Origin: WRGA01 sp031553395
GTDB lineage: Bacteria > Bacteroidota > Bacteroidia > Bacteroidales > WRGA01
DNA length: 64,000 nucleotides
Direction: 5' to 3'
NCBI GenBank assembly: GCA_031553395.1
Contig: JAVBLR010000012.1
Location: 1 to 64,000, forward strand
Shown here piece by piece: positions 51,910-61,144 of the stretch. The position numbers were made by a program, and so were the translations under genes. The notes under the pieces are model-generated. The model ran no database searches, was not told where the DNA came from, and saw only the letters and a program-made list of their open reading frames with translations. The first letter of the stretch is position 1; each line of letters starts with the position of its first letter.

Positions 51910-52254
51910 CTGTCAATCGTCTTCGTTTTATGTGTTATTGAATATTGGATTACTCCGGCTTGCAAAAACAAATGCTTACAATATCTTCAATATTTATCTT
52001 TTCTTTACCGGCCGGAGGCCTGCTTTTAATCCGACAAAGCGAAGACGCTTTGCCCGAACGCGCATTTTTAGTTTTTACACGCTATGCTCAACAGGGGTTT
52101 GCAATTATCACCTTCCTTATCGCGTTAAAAAGAACATCAATTTTAATGTATGTTTCATACCCTTTAGATTATTCATAATGAAATACTTGCCAAAAATAAT
52201 CTTGTTTCGGCAAGTATTTGGTTGTTACTACCACTCCATCTAAGCATTTTTTTA
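51910..52254. other. Gap with a GC-rich patch and one unit end of a tandem duplication
   Basis: Bases 52008-52070 are GC-rich (GGCCGGAGGCCTGC, AAAGCG-AAGA-CGCTTT palindrome) and unlike their surroundings. From 52093 the sequence repeats at 52843 with moderate divergence, the downstream end of the duplicated unit. A terminator lies at 52182-52219. No gene is supported. Confidence 0.5.
52182..52219 (-). terminator. Terminator of duplicated gene, copy 1
   Basis: AAATACTTGCC pairs with GGCAAGTATTT; the same hairpin recurs at 52921-52959 after copy 2. Confidence 0.8.
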
Positions 52255-52815
52255 TTAATATTTCCAATCGATATGGAAAACGCCATCTTCAAACCTTATA
52301 TTCTGCGGCTTTGTTGAATTGCGGAGTTTTGCTTGTTTTTGAGCAAATTCACTATCTGGAGGATAACAAACTTCGACTTTTGCTATATGCATATCTTTAA
52401 AATAGTTCAAAATATTGTCATAATTATTGGAGAACAATAACTTTTCAGCTTCTAGGGAATATTTGACTCTTTCTTCCCAATAAATTTTGATGGCATATGG
52501 TTTATTTAATGTTTTATCCTTATTGCATAAGTTGTCAACTACTGACCATTCATAAAAGCATACACGTAATCCTCCTGTGCTTGATTTTCTATCAGCTATA
52601 TGTGGAATAATGCATTTAGGGGATATTTGTAAATCTTGAATAATAATTCCCATATTTTTACCTTTGTATTGGTCAGCCCTGTCTATAAAATTATAATTAA
52701 TAAATGCCGTTGTGTCATTTTGAAATTCAGCCAATTTTTTATAGGGCAGTTCATTTTGAGCATTGAGCTGTATATAAAACATGCTCAGCAAAATAGCAAT
52801 GATAATCTTTTTCAT
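52255..52815 (-). CDS. Secreted hypothetical protein, tandem copy 1
   Basis: The 186-residue protein has a signal peptide (MKKIIIAILLSMFYIQLNAQ), the segment AFINYNFIDRADQYKGK and the C-terminal RFEDGVFHIDWKY. It is clearly paralogous to the next gene at 52995, with conserved ends and a divergent middle, so the pair arose by tandem duplication including the terminator. I recognise no family. Confidence 0.6.
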   Translation of the reverse strand: MKKIIIAILLSMFYIQLNAQNELPYKKLAEFQNDTTAFINYNFIDRADQYKGKNMGIIIQDLQISPKCIIPHIADRKSSTGGLRVCFYEWSVVDNLCNKDKTLNKPYAIKIYWEERVKYSLEAEKLLFSNNYDNILNYFKDMHIAKVEVCYPPDSEFAQKQAKLRNSTKPQNIRFEDGVFHIDWKY

Positions 52816-52920
52816 ATCTTATTCACAAATATTTAGATAGGTTTGTAATTATCACCTTCCTTATTAGGTTAAAAAATATCATTTTAATGTAGTTTCATAC
52901 TCTCTAGATTATTCATAATA

Positions 52921-52959
52921 AAATACTTGCCGAAAATAATCTTGTTTCGGCAAGTATTT
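52921..52959 (-). terminator. Terminator of duplicated gene, copy 2
   Basis: AAATACTTGCCG pairs with CGGCAAGTATTT around CTTGTTT-side loop bases; duplicates 52182-52219. Confidence 0.8.
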
Positions 52960-52994
52960 GGTTGTTACTACTACTCCATCTAAGCATTTTTTTA

Positions 52995-53552
52995 TTAATA
53001 TTTCCAATCGATATGGAAAACGCCATCTTCAAACCTTATATTCTGCGGCTTTGTTGAGCTGCGGAGTTTGGCTTGGTTTTGAGCAAATTCACTATCCGGA
53101 GGATAACAAACTTCGACTTTTTTTATACGCATATCTTTAAAATAATTCAATATATTGTCATAATTATTGGAGTAAATTGTTTTTCCTACTTCAGGAGTAT
53201 ATTTGACTTTTTCTTCTAAAAAAGTTTTAACAGCATATGGCTTATTTAATGTCTTATTGTTTGTAAATAAATCATCAATTATTGGCCACTCAAAGAAACA
53301 TAAATATAGACCTTTGATATTTGAGCTTCTATCTGTGTCGGAAAATATGTATTTAACCTGTAATTGCATATTCTCTATAACATCATGCATTGTCTCTCCT
53401 TTATATTGATTTGCCCTGTCTATAAAATTATAATTAATAAATGCTGTCGTGTCATTTTTAAATTCAGACAATTTTTTATAGGGCAGTTCATTTTGAGCAT
53501 TAAGCTGTATATAATACATGCTCAGCAAAATAGCAATGATAATCTTTTTCAT
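52995..53552 (-). CDS. Secreted hypothetical protein, tandem copy 2
   Basis: I start at ATG 53552 (MKKIIIAILLSMYYIQLNAQ), the position matching copy 1; an in-frame upstream extension to 53585 is unlikely. The 185-residue protein shares both ends with copy 1 and differs in the middle (about residues 60-130), suggesting diversification of a surface or partner-binding region. Confidence 0.6.
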   Translation of the reverse strand: MKKIIIAILLSMYYIQLNAQNELPYKKLSEFKNDTTAFINYNFIDRANQYKGETMHDVIENMQLQVKYIFSDTDRSSNIKGLYLCFFEWPIIDDLFTNNKTLNKPYAVKTFLEEKVKYTPEVGKTIYSNNYDNILNYFKDMRIKKVEVCYPPDSEFAQNQAKLRSSTKPQNIRFEDGVFHIDWKY

Positions 53553-53747
53553 ATTCTCGTATTTAATCGGAAGTGAGAAATACACCTCTAGCTTATAAAT
53601 ATCCTATTTCTCTTAAACCTAATTCCCAATAAGATTATTATATGTTTTCTTTTTATCCTTTCTAAAGGATATGTCTTAGGGAAACAGAGTGTAAAAGTCA
53701 ATCCGCGAGTTTTAAACAGACCCTATTTATCAAAAGTGAATATAATA

Positions 53748-53782
53748 AGAAATGTACCAACATTTTTTGTTGATACATTTCT
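53748..53782 (-). terminator. Hairpin after the 53794 gene
   Basis: AGAAATGTACCAACA pairs with TGTTGATACATTTCT around a T-rich loop; it serves the minus-strand gene next to it. Confidence 0.8.
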
Positions 53783-53793
53783 CTACTTTATAT

Positions 53794-54135
53794 TTACTGA
53801 AGGAATGCCTTAAGAATAAAATAAAAAGCATTGGTAGAAAAATAAAGAAGGGATAAGAAGCATAAAATAACAATTGATAAAACTACTCTTATAAGCCACT
53901 CTTTTTTAGGATAGATATAGACCAAAATACTTTTTATGATGAATATAACAACAAAAAATATAATAAGAAAGAATTGAAAAGCGAATGATTCTCTACAAAA
54001 TTCATACTTTTCCAATATACCAATTATTAAGTACCCTGTCAATACACAAATAAAGATACTGAGTATTACATTCAATCCTTTTTTAACGTACAATATCAAG
54101 CATTGGGCATCCATTATGATCAAAATATTCTTCAA
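53794..54135 (-). CDS. Hypothetical membrane protein
   Basis: The 113-residue protein has three hydrophobic helices. The gene is very AT-rich. It follows the 54146 gene by 10 bases, also a small membrane protein, so they form a unit. ATG 54114 is an alternative start. No family recognised. Confidence 0.5.
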   Translation of the reverse strand: MKNILIIMDAQCLILYVKKGLNVILSIFICVLTGYLIIGILEKYEFCRESFAFQFFLIIFFVVIFIIKSILVYIYPKKEWLIRVVLSIVILCFLSLLYFSTNAFYFILKAFLQ

Positions 54136-54145
54136 TTACTACGAT

Positions 54146-54592
54146 TTATAGGAATAAACTCATACACAATAATATTAAACTAATTATGAGTCCATTTGGC
54201 TTTTTATTCCGACTCATTGAATATAATAAGTTGCCAATAAATGTTCCTGTAATGATTATTACAATTAAAGAAGTTGAAATATTGGCAGATTCTCTTATTT
54301 TTACAGTATAGCTTCTTATCCATTCGAAGAAATATATAATTTCCGGAACAAATAAAGTTAAGAACAAAATAACTGCAATAAATAATAACATACACAGGTC
54401 TTGAGTAAAAGATATTTCTCTTTTATTCAAGATACTATATATTGATACAAATAACCCTTTAATCGAAAGTAGAAAAAGCATCAAAAACATGTGCGCTTTT
54501 GGAAGAATAAATATAGAAACGGGTAGCAATATGTAGATAATCAATATTGCTATTATCTTTTTCATTAGCATTGAATTTTGATGAAGATACAT
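54146..54592 (-). CDS. Hypothetical membrane protein
   Basis: The 148-residue protein has four transmembrane helices. The most likely start is the third Met (54565, MKKIIAILIIYILLP), which places a signal-like helix at the N-terminus. It resembles its neighbour at 53794 in composition but not in sequence. No family recognised. Confidence 0.5.
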   Translation of the reverse strand: MYLHQNSMLMKKIIAILIIYILLPVSIFILPKAHMFLMLFLLSIKGLFVSIYSILNKREISFTQDLCMLLFIAVILFLTLFVPEIIYFFEWIRSYTVKIRESANISTSLIVIIITGTFIGNLLYSMSRNKKPNGLIISLILLCMSLFL

Positions 54593-54665
54593 TACAACTT
54601 TTTTAATTTGTTTAAATCAAGTATTCTACAAGAGTATGTTGTAATTATTTTAAAATCTCAATGAG

Positions 54666-54724
54666 TTAATCGGAAGTTGTCAAAAACCAATCACTTCTGA
54701 TTAATTTCGACAACTTCCAATTAA
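54666..54724. terminator. Long-spaced palindrome
   Basis: TTAATCGGAAGTTGTC and GACAACTTCCAATTAA are near-perfect complements about 25 bases apart. It lies downstream of the minus-strand gene at 54786. Confidence 0.6.
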
Positions 54725-54785
54725 CTTATTGCAATTAAGCAACATGCTTGAATTGTTAATAATTTATGTTTTTTACACTTTTATT

Positions 54786-55670
54786 TTAATAAGTATAACT
54801 ACCAAGAAAACATCCTCCCTCTGAAGAATAATATTCTACTCTATTTACAGTACCCGGAACGTCGAGTGTAGTTGAGGTGGTTCTAATCTCATAGATCTTA
54901 TCCATATTTGAAATAGCAATTTCATGATGAACTTCTCCGTAAAATTCTGCAAGGTTAGACTGTCCTGTTATAAATATTGCATCCAAGCATCCAGCAAGTA
55001 TTGTTGCTATATTAGGAAGCCTTAATACTTCTGCAACCCGCCCTACGCCCCATTGAGAAATAGGAGCAAGAAGACCACCAAAACCATAAGTACTATACGA
55101 ATTATGCGTTCCTCTTAAGTTGTTAATCGTTGTCAATGCTTCATTGCGAGTATAGACACTCTTTGTTGTCATTTCATTATAAGAGAAACTATTATATGAA
55201 CCTGTTTCAATGTTATCCCAATTTGTACAACGCCTATTCCTATATATTTGATTTGAGGCACAACCACAATCTTCATTTGTACTTCTCAATCCTTCGCTAT
55301 CCGATAGGAGTTGTCTTATTGCCTCACACTCTGCACAATTTCCATTTTTGCAATCATCTTCTGGCTTTGGGTCTGGGTCTGGATCTACATTCCGGCATTC
55401 TCCATTACAACTGAGTTGTCCGCACCAATAACATCCCCAATCATCAGGGTCATCTTGATCATCGGGTTCTTCATACCACCAATCATCATAATCCCTTCTC
55501 CACCAATCATCGTCCAGTCCCCAATCATAGGGATCGTCTGGTGTAACTTCAATTTCGGGTAATGTATAACCATCCTGGTTATTACCGGTAATATCATATC
55601 CATATACAGAGCAAAATACGAATAACCCGGTTAGTAAAAATACGTATTTTATTATCGTTTCTGTTTTCAT
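54786..55670 (-). CDS. Secreted Asp/Trp/Cys-rich protein of unknown function
   Basis: The 294-residue protein has a signal peptide, then LPEIEVT, then a stretch from about residue 42 to 105 dominated by Asp, Trp and Tyr (DDDWWRRDYDDWW) with a CYWCGQLSCNGEC cluster and a DPDPDPKPEDD linker. The C-terminal half (from about 165) is globular with TINNLRGTHNSYSTYGFGG and AEFYGEVHHEIAI. I cannot name a family. The C-terminal part could be an enzymatic or toxin-like domain; that is speculation. It is the last gene of a three-gene secreted-protein operon. Confidence 0.55.
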   Translation of the reverse strand: MKTETIIKYVFLLTGLFVFCSVYGYDITGNNQDGYTLPEIEVTPDDPYDWGLDDDWWRRDYDDWWYEEPDDQDDPDDWGCYWCGQLSCNGECRNVDPDPDPKPEDDCKNGNCAECEAIRQLLSDSEGLRSTNEDCGCASNQIYRNRRCTNWDNIETGSYNSFSYNEMTTKSVYTRNEALTTINNLRGTHNSYSTYGFGGLLAPISQWGVGRVAEVLRLPNIATILAGCLDAIFITGQSNLAEFYGEVHHEIAISNMDKIYEIRTTSTTLDVPGTVNRVEYYSSEGGCFLGSYTY

Positions 55671-55688
55671 AATCTTTTATTTTACGAT

Positions 55689-57122
55689 TTATTTAACAAT
55701 TTTTACCGATTGGTTTACCGATTTCCCTACTAATTTCAACAAATATGCTCCAACAGGTATTTCTGTTGTTGGAATAGTATAGTGTTGCCTTCCATTGCCA
55801 AATTCTTCCAATCCACTGGTATAGATGCGCTTCCCTGTCATATCGTAAATAGCAAAACGAACATTTTGGGCTTCTGCCAGCTCAAATTCCACATTAATAC
55901 GATCGTTAAACGGATTGGGATATACTGATAAGGAAGTTGTCTGAATATTTTTTACAGATGAAGGATTGTTTACCCGTTTTAATACTACATAACTGGGTGC
56001 AATATATTCCCGGGTTACATCGCAATAGAAACTTACGTTCCCGCTCAGGTATTCTTCTCCGTCTTTAAACTCCCGCTTAAATTTTCCACTACGCATTTCT
56101 ATCGGCCGTTCGCTTGCGTGCAATACAATATTATCAAAACGCCACTCTTCGTTATCCATAGTTGCCGAAATAGCCACCGAAGCTGTGTCCGACTCTGTCC
56201 ACACTCCCTCAATATTTCCGTTTATTGCCTGGAGTGATACCTGTAATTGGGTTTCGTCTTCAATTTCTTCGCCCGACCAGTCGTAGGTAATGATTTTGCC
56301 TTCCCATATACCTTCGATTTTATTGTCGTTTACAGTATTGGTTACCTGAGGGTATATTAATGGAACAAGGGCATTAATTGGTTCTTCCGTTGTTGAGCGT
56401 AGTCTTACTTTCTTTTGTTCGAAATTTTCGGATTTATTTCGCACCATCAGGTCAATTGCCCGGTTAGCTCCCAGGTCTGCTGCTTTTGCAAACCAATATT
56501 TTCCTTGTTCAACACTTCGTTCCACTCCGCGCCCCTGAAAATAGCACAATCCCAAAAAATACATGCAACTTGCATCTCCCTTGTGTGCTCCTTGTTCGAA
56601 ATATTTCACGGCATCTTTGTAGCTTTGTTTTTTACCTATGCCTTTATAACTGGCATAGCCAATTTGGTAATCAATACCATCACAGCCCATTTCACTTGCT
56701 TTTTCGAAATACGCTGTAGCTTTGGTAAAATCTTGTTCTACATAATGCCCGAATTTGTACATTAGGGCGAGATTGTAATATGCTTTGGCATAACCCTGTT
56801 CTGCGGCCAATGAAAAATACGCGAAAGCTTTTTCATCGTTTTGTTTTGTCCCTAACCCATGTTTGAGCATCATCCCAAGTGCATTACTCGCCTCTGCATC
56901 ACCGGTTATGGATAATTGCAGAAATATTTTAGCGGCTGTATTATAATCCAATGTAGTTTTGTAGCCATTCAACTTACAATATCCGTAATTTATGGCTTTA
57001 TCCCTGTCGGGCAAATTGCTAACAGAGCCTTTCTGTGCCTGTATGTTGCTAAAGCCGATACATACGCATAGGAGAAGAAAAAATATTTTTCTCTGTACTA
57101 TTTGTGTTTTCATTGTTTTCAT
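55689..57122 (-). CDS. Sel1-repeat protein with type IX secretion sorting domain
   Basis: The 477-residue protein has a signal peptide, at least four Sel1-like repeats between residues 60 and 220 (EASNALGMMLKHGLGTKQND, AKAYYNLALMYKFGHYVEQD and others), a beta-rich middle domain and a C-terminal Por-type sorting domain (SVYPNPFNDRINVEF, YDMTGKRIY, GAYLLKLVGKS). The last marks export by the type IX system and anchoring at the cell surface. It sits between two other secreted-protein genes, 18-19 bases from each. Confidence 0.85.
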   Translation of the reverse strand: MKTMKTQIVQRKIFFLLLCVCIGFSNIQAQKGSVSNLPDRDKAINYGYCKLNGYKTTLDYNTAAKIFLQLSITGDAEASNALGMMLKHGLGTKQNDEKAFAYFSLAAEQGYAKAYYNLALMYKFGHYVEQDFTKATAYFEKASEMGCDGIDYQIGYASYKGIGKKQSYKDAVKYFEQGAHKGDASCMYFLGLCYFQGRGVERSVEQGKYWFAKAADLGANRAIDLMVRNKSENFEQKKVRLRSTTEEPINALVPLIYPQVTNTVNDNKIEGIWEGKIITYDWSGEEIEDETQLQVSLQAINGNIEGVWTESDTASVAISATMDNEEWRFDNIVLHASERPIEMRSGKFKREFKDGEEYLSGNVSFYCDVTREYIAPSYVVLKRVNNPSSVKNIQTTSLSVYPNPFNDRINVEFELAEAQNVRFAIYDMTGKRIYTSGLEEFGNGRQHYTIPTTEIPVGAYLLKLVGKSVNQSVKIVK

Positions 57123-57141
57123 CTTTTATGAATAAATAAAA

Positions 57142-57729
57142 TTACCATTTGTAGCCATTTTGGTAAAGCACACCTTCCCGTTTTGCTTTTTGAAATGCAT
57201 TGGCTGTTCTCAAACACTGCGGTTCATATTTTTTGATTTGCGATATGTTTTCCTTCAGTTTTTCATTGTCATACTTTTCCCGGGTATAAACAACCTTTTC
57301 CAGCATATAATATTCAAATATCTGGGTGGAAAACTGCTGCAATTCTGCTTCAGTGTATTTTCCCGAATCTCTGAGCATTTTTAATTTTCCTGCGGTCTTA
57401 TCCGTAATTTCATCATGAGTAGTAACCCGGACGTATTCCTCCATCTGCTTTTCCGAAAGCAAGGATTGAAACTGCTTGTTGTATATTTCCTTAGCCTCAC
57501 GGATAGAGGCGGATGCCATGATCTTGTTGTCCACATTCAACAATATGGAATCGATTGCTTCATAATAAATCTGAACAAACGCAGTAAGCATGGCTTCCTG
57601 AGTAGTGTCAATCTCTACCATCTTTTTTACTTCGGCAACACGGCGTGTAACATCCGTTTGCTGTGCCATTACTGTGTATCCGGAAAAGAAAACAAGCGCA
57701 TAGATAAGCGCATAAGTACGTTTTTTCAT
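57142..57729 (-). CDS. Secreted hypothetical protein
   Basis: The 195-residue protein has a signal peptide (cleaved after TVMAQ) and is otherwise all-helical and charged, with EIYNKQFQSLLSEKQMEEYVRV. This resembles Spy/LTXXQ-like periplasmic helical proteins but without a clear motif. It is the first gene of the operon with the Sel1 protein. Confidence 0.55.
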   Translation of the reverse strand: MKKRTYALIYALVFFSGYTVMAQQTDVTRRVAEVKKMVEIDTTQEAMLTAFVQIYYEAIDSILLNVDNKIMASASIREAKEIYNKQFQSLLSEKQMEEYVRVTTHDEITDKTAGKLKMLRDSGKYTEAELQQFSTQIFEYYMLEKVVYTREKYDNEKLKENISQIKKYEPQCLRTANAFQKAKREGVLYQNGYKW

Positions 57730-58329
57730 GTCGATAAATATTAAAATTAATAAATTAAGTTATACTAATTATTTTATAATTGATAGTATTAAAGTATATA
57801 ACAATAGCTATTATATGCATTATTTTATTTGTGAATATTGCATATATACTATAGTTTATATAGTACGATTTGTAATGATATATAATGCTAAAAGTATTAA
57901 ATAAATACTTTAATGAAAAACTATTACACTCGTGAAAATAAAGTGTAATGTTCTAATTTAAAGGATAATAATTAAAGAGAGAAATATAAGAAAAATAAAT
58001 AATAAATAAGTGAGAAATGGAATGTGTATTAAAATAATAAATAATTATAATATAATTAATACTTTGCAAGTATAAAAATATTAATTTAATAAATGGATGT
58101 AATATTGTTTTAATTAACTAAGTTTAACGATCATTGATTTGCTTAATAGTTTTATAGTATGTTTAAAAATTAATAGAAATAAAGGCAGTAATTATTCAAA
58201 AAAAATAATTTTTAGAATTATGATAAACCATTAAAAATATAAACTGAGTGAAAAAATATTCAAATCGGTATCTTCATGGGTTTGCCATAACAATTTTTTT
58301 GAATTCTTTCATTTTAGAAAAAAACGATA
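57730..58329. other. Long AT-rich intergenic region
   Basis: About 600 bases of very AT-rich sequence between divergent genes. I see no gene, no strong hairpin and no repeat element. A reading frame from GTG 58248 continues into the prenyl synthase, but its first 43 codons look non-coding. Confidence 0.6.
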
Positions 58330-58337
58330 TATCTTTG
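58330..58337 (+). promoter_or_regulatory. -7 promoter element of the prenyl synthase gene
   Basis: TATCTTTG matches TAnnTTTG and lies 40 bases before ATG 58377, supporting that start over the upstream GTG. Confidence 0.6.
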
Positions 58338-58376
58338 AAGGATTCAAAAAAAACTCATTTTCATCTTTCAAAAGTT

Positions 58377-59354
58377 ATGTGGACATTTTCCCAAATCACA
58401 ACATTTATCAATCAGGAAGAGGCTAAAATAACATCAGTCCGGAAAGCTCCGGAGAAACTGTATGAGCCTATTCATTACATCCTGTCATTGGGAGGAAAAA
58501 AAGTAAGGCCGGCATTGGCTTTATTGGCGTATAATTTATTCTCGGAAGATTTGAACGAAATTATCAAACCGGCTTTGGGTATCGAAATTTTCCATAATTT
58601 TACATTAATGCATGATGATTTGATGGATAAAGCCGAAATGCGCCGGGGTAAACCTGTTGTTCATAAAAAATGGGATGATAATACGGCAATACTCTCGGGA
58701 GATGAAATGCTTATTTTGGCTTATCAATATGTTGCAGCATGCAAACCGGAAGTATTGCCCGAGATATTACATCTTTTTTCGACTACTGCCACTGAAGTTT
58801 GCGAAGGTCAGCAATACGATATGGAGTTTGAAAACAGGAATGATGTTTCTGAAAATGAATATCTTGAAATGATTCGCCTGAAAACAGCCGTTTTATTGGG
58901 ATGTTCGTTGAAAATGGGAGCCATTATAGGAAAATCAACGGATGAAGATGCACAAAATTTGTATGACTTCGGAATCAATATCGGATTGGCTTTTCAGTTG
59001 ATGGATGATTTGTTGGATGTGTATGGAGATACCGCTTCTTTTGGGAAAAATATCGGTGGAGACATTGTTTGCAATAAAAAAACATTCATGTTGATTAAGG
59101 CATTGGAAAATGCAGACAGTTCGCAAAAAAAGTGCCTGCAACATTGGATTTCATTGTCGGAGTTTAATAAAGATGAAAAAATAAAAAGTATTACAGAAAT
59201 ATACAATCAATTGAATATTAAGGATATTTGTGAGGAAAAAATGAATTCCTACTATAATGATGCAATTCATAATCTGAATAAAGTAAATGTTGAAAAACAA
59301 CGTAAAAATGAATTACTATTATTAGCTCAGAATTTGATGAATAGACAATCGTAA
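58377..59354 (+). CDS. Polyprenyl (geranylgeranyl/farnesyl-type) diphosphate synthase
   Basis: The 325-residue trans-prenyltransferase has GGKKVRPAL, the first Asp-rich motif HDDLMD followed by RRGKPVVH, and the second Asp-rich motif LMDDLLD with GKNIGGDI. It condenses isopentenyl diphosphate with an allylic primer. Chain length cannot be set from the motif alone. I use ATG 58377 because upstream codons (from GTG 58248) lie before the promoter. Confidence 0.9.
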   Translation: MWTFSQITTFINQEEAKITSVRKAPEKLYEPIHYILSLGGKKVRPALALLAYNLFSEDLNEIIKPALGIEIFHNFTLMHDDLMDKAEMRRGKPVVHKKWDDNTAILSGDEMLILAYQYVAACKPEVLPEILHLFSTTATEVCEGQQYDMEFENRNDVSENEYLEMIRLKTAVLLGCSLKMGAIIGKSTDEDAQNLYDFGINIGLAFQLMDDLLDVYGDTASFGKNIGGDIVCNKKTFMLIKALENADSSQKKCLQHWISLSEFNKDEKIKSITEIYNQLNIKDICEEKMNSYYNDAIHNLNKVNVEKQRKNELLLLAQNLMNRQS

Positions 59355-59360
59355 ATAAAA

Positions 59361-59455
59361 TAGTAAACAAGTTGACAAGTTAACGAGTAGACAAGTTAAA
59401 TATGCAGTGTCCAAAACTCGTTTACTGGTCTATTTGTTTACTGGTCAACTAAAAT
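59361..59455. repeat. Inverted arms of 8-base phased words (GACAAGTT type)
   Basis: Left arm 59361-59400 reads aacaagtt/gacaagtt/aacgagta/gacaagtt. Right arm 59416-59455 reads gtttactg/gtctattt/gtttactg/gtcaact. The complement is loose but the 8-base phase is clear. It fills the gap before the 59462 gene. Confidence 0.75.
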
Positions 59456-59461
59456 ACTATT

Positions 59462-60187
59462 ATGCCATATAGAAGATTACCCAATACTGATGATGCAAGG
59501 ATTCGTTCTTTAAAAGCCGCTGTAAATAAAGGTTATGCCGAAAGTCCGCATGATTTAACTATCTCTTTCCACATGTTAGGAGAAGCTCGCTCTATTTTGG
59601 ATACATTTGAGGCTGCCCAACGAAATTATAAGCAGGACTTATCAAAACAGGCAAAAGAAAACAAAAAATACCAATCGTTGGTAAAAGTAGCACAACTATA
59701 TATTTCTCATTTTATTCAGGTTGTGAATCTTTGTGTTATTCGCAGTGAAATCAAAAAGGAGTATAAAACATTTTACGGATTGAATCCGGATAACTTTTCT
59801 GTACCTGAAATGACTTCGGAAAACGCAGTTATGGATTGGGGGCAAAAAGTAATTGATGGAGAGCAAGAACGTATTTCCAATGGTGGAATTCCTATTTATA
59901 CGCCAACTATAGCTAAAGTAAGCGTTCATTATGAGGTTTTTAAAGAAGCTTGTTTGTTTCAAAAAAGATTAAAAGACCGGACCGCCGATAGCCTACACAA
60001 ACTTGCCGATCTCAGAACGCAGGTTGATGCCATTATTTTGAATATATGGAATCAGATTGAAGCAAAGTATGCCGATTTACCATTGCCGGAACGCTTGGAC
60101 AAATGCAAGGAGTTTGGTGTAATTTACTATTTGAGAAAAAACGAGAAAGAAGAAAATCTTCAGAACGTTGAAGAAGAACAATCATAA
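59462..60187 (+). CDS. Hypothetical all-helical protein
   Basis: The 241-residue soluble protein is predicted helical, with YRRLPNTDDARIRSLKAA at the start and SEIKKEYKTFYGLN and GGIPIYTPTIAKVSVHYE in the middle. Similar proteins occur in Bacteroidetes but I know no function. TatD follows after 9 bases, suggesting one operon. Confidence 0.6.
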   Translation: MPYRRLPNTDDARIRSLKAAVNKGYAESPHDLTISFHMLGEARSILDTFEAAQRNYKQDLSKQAKENKKYQSLVKVAQLYISHFIQVVNLCVIRSEIKKEYKTFYGLNPDNFSVPEMTSENAVMDWGQKVIDGEQERISNGGIPIYTPTIAKVSVHYEVFKEACLFQKRLKDRTADSLHKLADLRTQVDAIILNIWNQIEAKYADLPLPERLDKCKEFGVIYYLRKNEKEENLQNVEEEQS

Positions 60188-60196
60188 GATTGTATT

Positions 60197-60961
60197 ATGA
60201 TTGATACACATGCTCATCTTTTTTTGGATGATTATACCAATGATTTGCAAGAAGTAATTTCATTGTCACAATCAACGGGAATTACTAGAATCCTGATGCC
60301 GAATGTTGATACATCTACCATCGATGCTTTACATAAAACCGAAAGTGACTACAAAAACTTTTGTTATGCAATGATGGGAATACATCCTACAAGCATCAAA
60401 AGTAATTATGTAGATGAATTGAAGGTTGCAGAAACTTGGTTAAAACAACGGAGTTATTGTGCTATCGGGGAAATCGGAATTGATTTGTATTGGGACAAAA
60501 CTTTCCTGAAAGAACAAATTATTGCTTTTGAGGAACAATTGCATTGGGCAAAGTCCATGAATTTGCCGGTTGCCATTCACACAAGGGAATCTTTTCCGTA
60601 TGTATTGGAAAGTATTTATAAAGTAGGATTGGAGGGATTGAAAGGTGTTTTCCACAGTTTTGGAGGAACTCGTGAAGAGGCTGCTGAAATTATGAAACTG
60701 ACAAACTTTAAAATGGGAATAAATGGCGTTGTTACTTTCAAAAAATCAATATTAAAGGATACACTTCTATCAGTTCCGTTGGATTTTATTGTATTGGAAA
60801 CCGACTCTCCCTATTTAAGTCCTGTTCCCTATCGTGGAAAAAGAAATCAACCTGCATATTTAGTTGAAATAGTGAATGAATTATCTACTATTTATGGAAA
60901 ATCAAGCGATTTTATTATGAATCAAACAACTAAAAATGCAAATCAATTGTTTAATTTTTAG
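60197..60961 (+). CDS. tatD: TatD family metal-dependent hydrolase
   Basis: The 254-residue TIM-barrel protein has the metal-binding DTHAHL at the start, GEIGID, HTRESF, and ETDSPYLSP near the end. Family members are 3'-5' exonucleases or deoxyribonucleases acting in DNA repair and RNA turnover. Confidence 0.93.
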   Translation: MIDTHAHLFLDDYTNDLQEVISLSQSTGITRILMPNVDTSTIDALHKTESDYKNFCYAMMGIHPTSIKSNYVDELKVAETWLKQRSYCAIGEIGIDLYWDKTFLKEQIIAFEEQLHWAKSMNLPVAIHTRESFPYVLESIYKVGLEGLKGVFHSFGGTREEAAEIMKLTNFKMGINGVVTFKKSILKDTLLSVPLDFIVLETDSPYLSPVPYRGKRNQPAYLVEIVNELSTIYGKSSDFIMNQTTKNANQLFNF

Positions 60962-61032
60962 AAGCATAAAATACATTTAAGTACATAAGTACATGGCAAA
61001 AATTACTTTATACTAAATGAAATTGCTTATTT

Positions 61033-61098
61033 ACCCCTGTCCCCTAAAGGGGAATGCACTGATATAGGGATTTCCGTTCCCCTTTAGGGGACAGGGGT
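61033..61098. repeat. GC-rich palindrome ACCCCTGTCCCC, copy 2
   Basis: Arms 61033-61054 and 61077-61098 are perfect 22-base complements around a 22-base spacer. It is homologous, in inverted orientation, to the element at 27616-27681; the shared stretch of 31 bases differs at one position. Just before it, aagtacat is repeated twice at 60980-60995. Confidence 0.9.
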
Positions 61099-61144
61099 AA
61101 GGAAAAATAATCTAAACTAATTTCGACCACACTCATACATTTAT

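Noticed and set aside
51945..52178. 77-codon open frame in the 51910-52254 gap
   Set aside because: It runs from the GC-rich patch into the duplicated flank, which in the second copy is not open; no domain.
58248..58376. GTG start giving a longer prenyl synthase
   Set aside because: It lies upstream of the promoter element at 58330 and adds 43 residues that do not resemble the family.
61033..61098. Intrinsic terminator of tatD
   Set aside because: The palindrome lacks a following T-run and is homologous to the element in thiD, so a dispersed repeat is the better description, though it may still pause transcription.
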